Part shown: one piece after another, positions 25,439 through 26,967 of the stretch | Layout of the letters: the number at the start of each line of letters is the position of its first letter | Position numbering within the stretch: the stretch's first letter is position 1 | From: an uncultured Lachnospiraceae bacterium | Lineage (GTDB): Bacteria > Bacillota > Clostridia > Lachnospirales > Lachnospiraceae | NCBI GenBank assembly: GCA_934418125.1 | Contig: CAKRWT010000030.1 | Location: forward strand, 1 to 26,967 | Reading direction: 5' to 3' | DNA length: 26,967 nucleotides | Made by a program: the position numbers and the translations under genes | The notes under the pieces: model-generated | Told to the model about the DNA's origin: nothing | Seen by the model: the letters and a program-made list of their open reading frames with translations, nothing else | Database searches by the model: none

Positions 25439-26967
25439 TGAATCCGACCAGTTCTGTGCCCTCAAAATCGTCGCTCCCCTCGTGGGAGCGTGGATTGAAA
25501 TCGCTTTTTCTTTTGGCGTAATTACTTTGATTGTATGCGTCGCTCCCCTCGTGGGAGCGTGGATTGAAATCATGGCAGGACTATATTGACAGTTTGCAGG
25601 AAGGTCGCTCCCCTCGTGGGAGCGTGGATTGAAATTTTATCTGTTTTATCAGACCAACCAGGTAAGTTATCGTCGCTCCCCTCGTGGGAGCGTGGATTGA
25701 AATTCCTACGCGGTATAGGGTGTTACCTGTGGACAGAGTCGCTCCCCTCGTGGGAGCGTGGATTGAAATGTGAAACGCCTAGCGTCTAGGCTGGCACAAA
25801 ACACTGTCGCTCCCCTCGTGGGAGCGTGGATTGAAATCCAAAACTCAGGGTGCAGCCAAGGAAGCTTTTGCCCCGTCGCTCCCCTCGTGGGAGCGTGGAT
25901 TGAAATTCGCCGTAGGTCACTACCTCTCCGGTGCGCCAGTCGTCGCTCCCCTCGTGGGAGCGTGGATTGAAATTTTTACAATATTTTGGACGAATATCAA
26001 GATGAATGTCGCTCCCCTCGTGGGAGCGTGGATTGAAATACATTCTGTAGTTTTATTATAGTATACAACTGCCAGTCGCTCCCCTCGTGGGAGCGTGGAT
26101 TGAAATATGGAAGAGTACACAGGCACAAAGAAAGCGTGAGTCGCTCCCCTCGTGGGAGCGTGGATTGAAATGCCGTAGCGTCAGATCTTGCGAACGTGTG
26201 CGAATGTCGCTCCCCTCGTGGGAGCGTGGATTGAAATTACAATTAGTTTACGGATTTGACAGATGACTTTGTCGCTCCCCTCGTGGGAGCGTGGATTGAA
26301 ATCTTTTCCAGTGCATCGAAATCGTAATCATTCTGTTTGTCGCTCCCCTCGTGGGAGCGTGGATTGAAATCTCGGTACAATCACAACTGTTGCAGGATTA
26401 TTTACGTCGCTCCCCTCGTGGGAGCGTGAATTGAAATAGGATGCACAGCAAAACAAATTTGCACATCTTAGTCGCTCCCCTCGTGGGAGCGTGGATTGAA
26501 ATAAGGACAGAAGCGTTAAAAATACAACAGTTTTGGGTCGCTCCCCTCGTGGGAGCGTGGATTGAAATCAAACGTCCGGAAAAAGAAAGGAGCGTCTACA
26601 TGAGTCGCTCCCCTCGTGGGAGCGTGGATTGAAATCGTGATTACACCCTAAAGGGTGGACGGAAAAAAGACGTCGCTCCCCTCGTGGGAGCGTGGATTGA
26701 AATAAGAATTAAAAGACGTAGGAATATGTCAATTTATGGTCGCTCCCCTCGTGGGAGCGTGGATTGAAATCTACATTGATGGCTTGTACGGCTTTGCGCT
26801 TAATGTCGCTCCCCTCGTGGGAGCGTGGATTGAAATCGTCAGCACAGGAAACTTGGCTACACTGTCTACGTCGCTCCCCTCGTGGGAGCGTGGATTGTAA
26901 TCTCTATCTGGCTGTTTAAACCTACGTAGATATTTGTCGCTCCCCTCGTGGGAGCGTGGATTGAAAT

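Overview
The window looks like a chromosome segment of a gut Clostridia bacterium, most likely Lachnospiraceae. Reasons: moderate GC, strong AGGAGG-type ribosome sites, GTG/TTG starts, DUF6110/DUF3793/DUF2974-type genes, and a compact type I-C CRISPR-Cas operon. The genus cannot be named from the sequence alone.

Layout. 1-491: 3' end of an Rpn/PD-(D/E)XK-type nuclease gene with an in-frame 12-bp tandem repeat. 514-7680: a metal-homeostasis block with a ZIP transporter, a DUF6110 protein, a P1B-type metal ATPase, a DUF3793 protein, flavodoxin, a 35-residue membrane peptide, enolase and the MntP manganese exporter. Three intergenic sites here share the pattern TTAG-N6-CTAA and sit in or next to promoters, which suggests a DtxR-type metal regulon. 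mntP is preceded by a probable yybP-ykoY (Mn2+) riboswitch with a terminator, and its promoter overlaps a Fur-box-like palindrome. 7849-10804: a SulP anion transporter and a convergent AGCS amino-acid symporter. 10960-15116: a hypothetical protein, an orphan response regulator with a SARP-like output domain, a NdpA/YejK-type nucleoid protein, a DUF2974 hydrolase and, on the minus strand, a class-I-amidotransferase-type hydrolase.

15175-26967 is a complete type I-C system: cas3-cas5c-cas8c-cas7c-cas4-cas1-cas2, a leader, and an array with 52 repeats in view that runs off the window end. Cas5c carries the Tyr/Lys-His residues expected of the pre-crRNA nuclease; no cas6 is present.

The main discovery lies in the 304-bp gap before cas3. 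On the minus strand, a good promoter (TTGACC-N17-TAAAAT) starts transcription at the 5' end of a 28-nt degenerate CRISPR repeat. It keeps the repeat's GTCG 5' end, a small stem-loop, and the exact 3' handle GTGGATTGAAAT. The 'spacer' after it matches 17 of the first 18 nt of a site in the cas promoter. The only mismatch is at position 6, the flipped-out seed position in type I effectors, and the target is preceded by TTC, the canonical type I-C PAM. The RNA ends in an intrinsic terminator whose 5' arm is part of the guide. This has every hallmark of a Cas-regulating, crRNA-like RNA (CreR type) that would direct Cascade to the cas promoter for autorepression without a match long enough for cleavage.

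The array has its own oddity. One spacer occurs twice, and the second copy is fused to a truncated repeat, explained by a 25-bp deletion between 7-bp direct repeats. The intact copy forms a 22-bp perfect palindrome with the next repeat.
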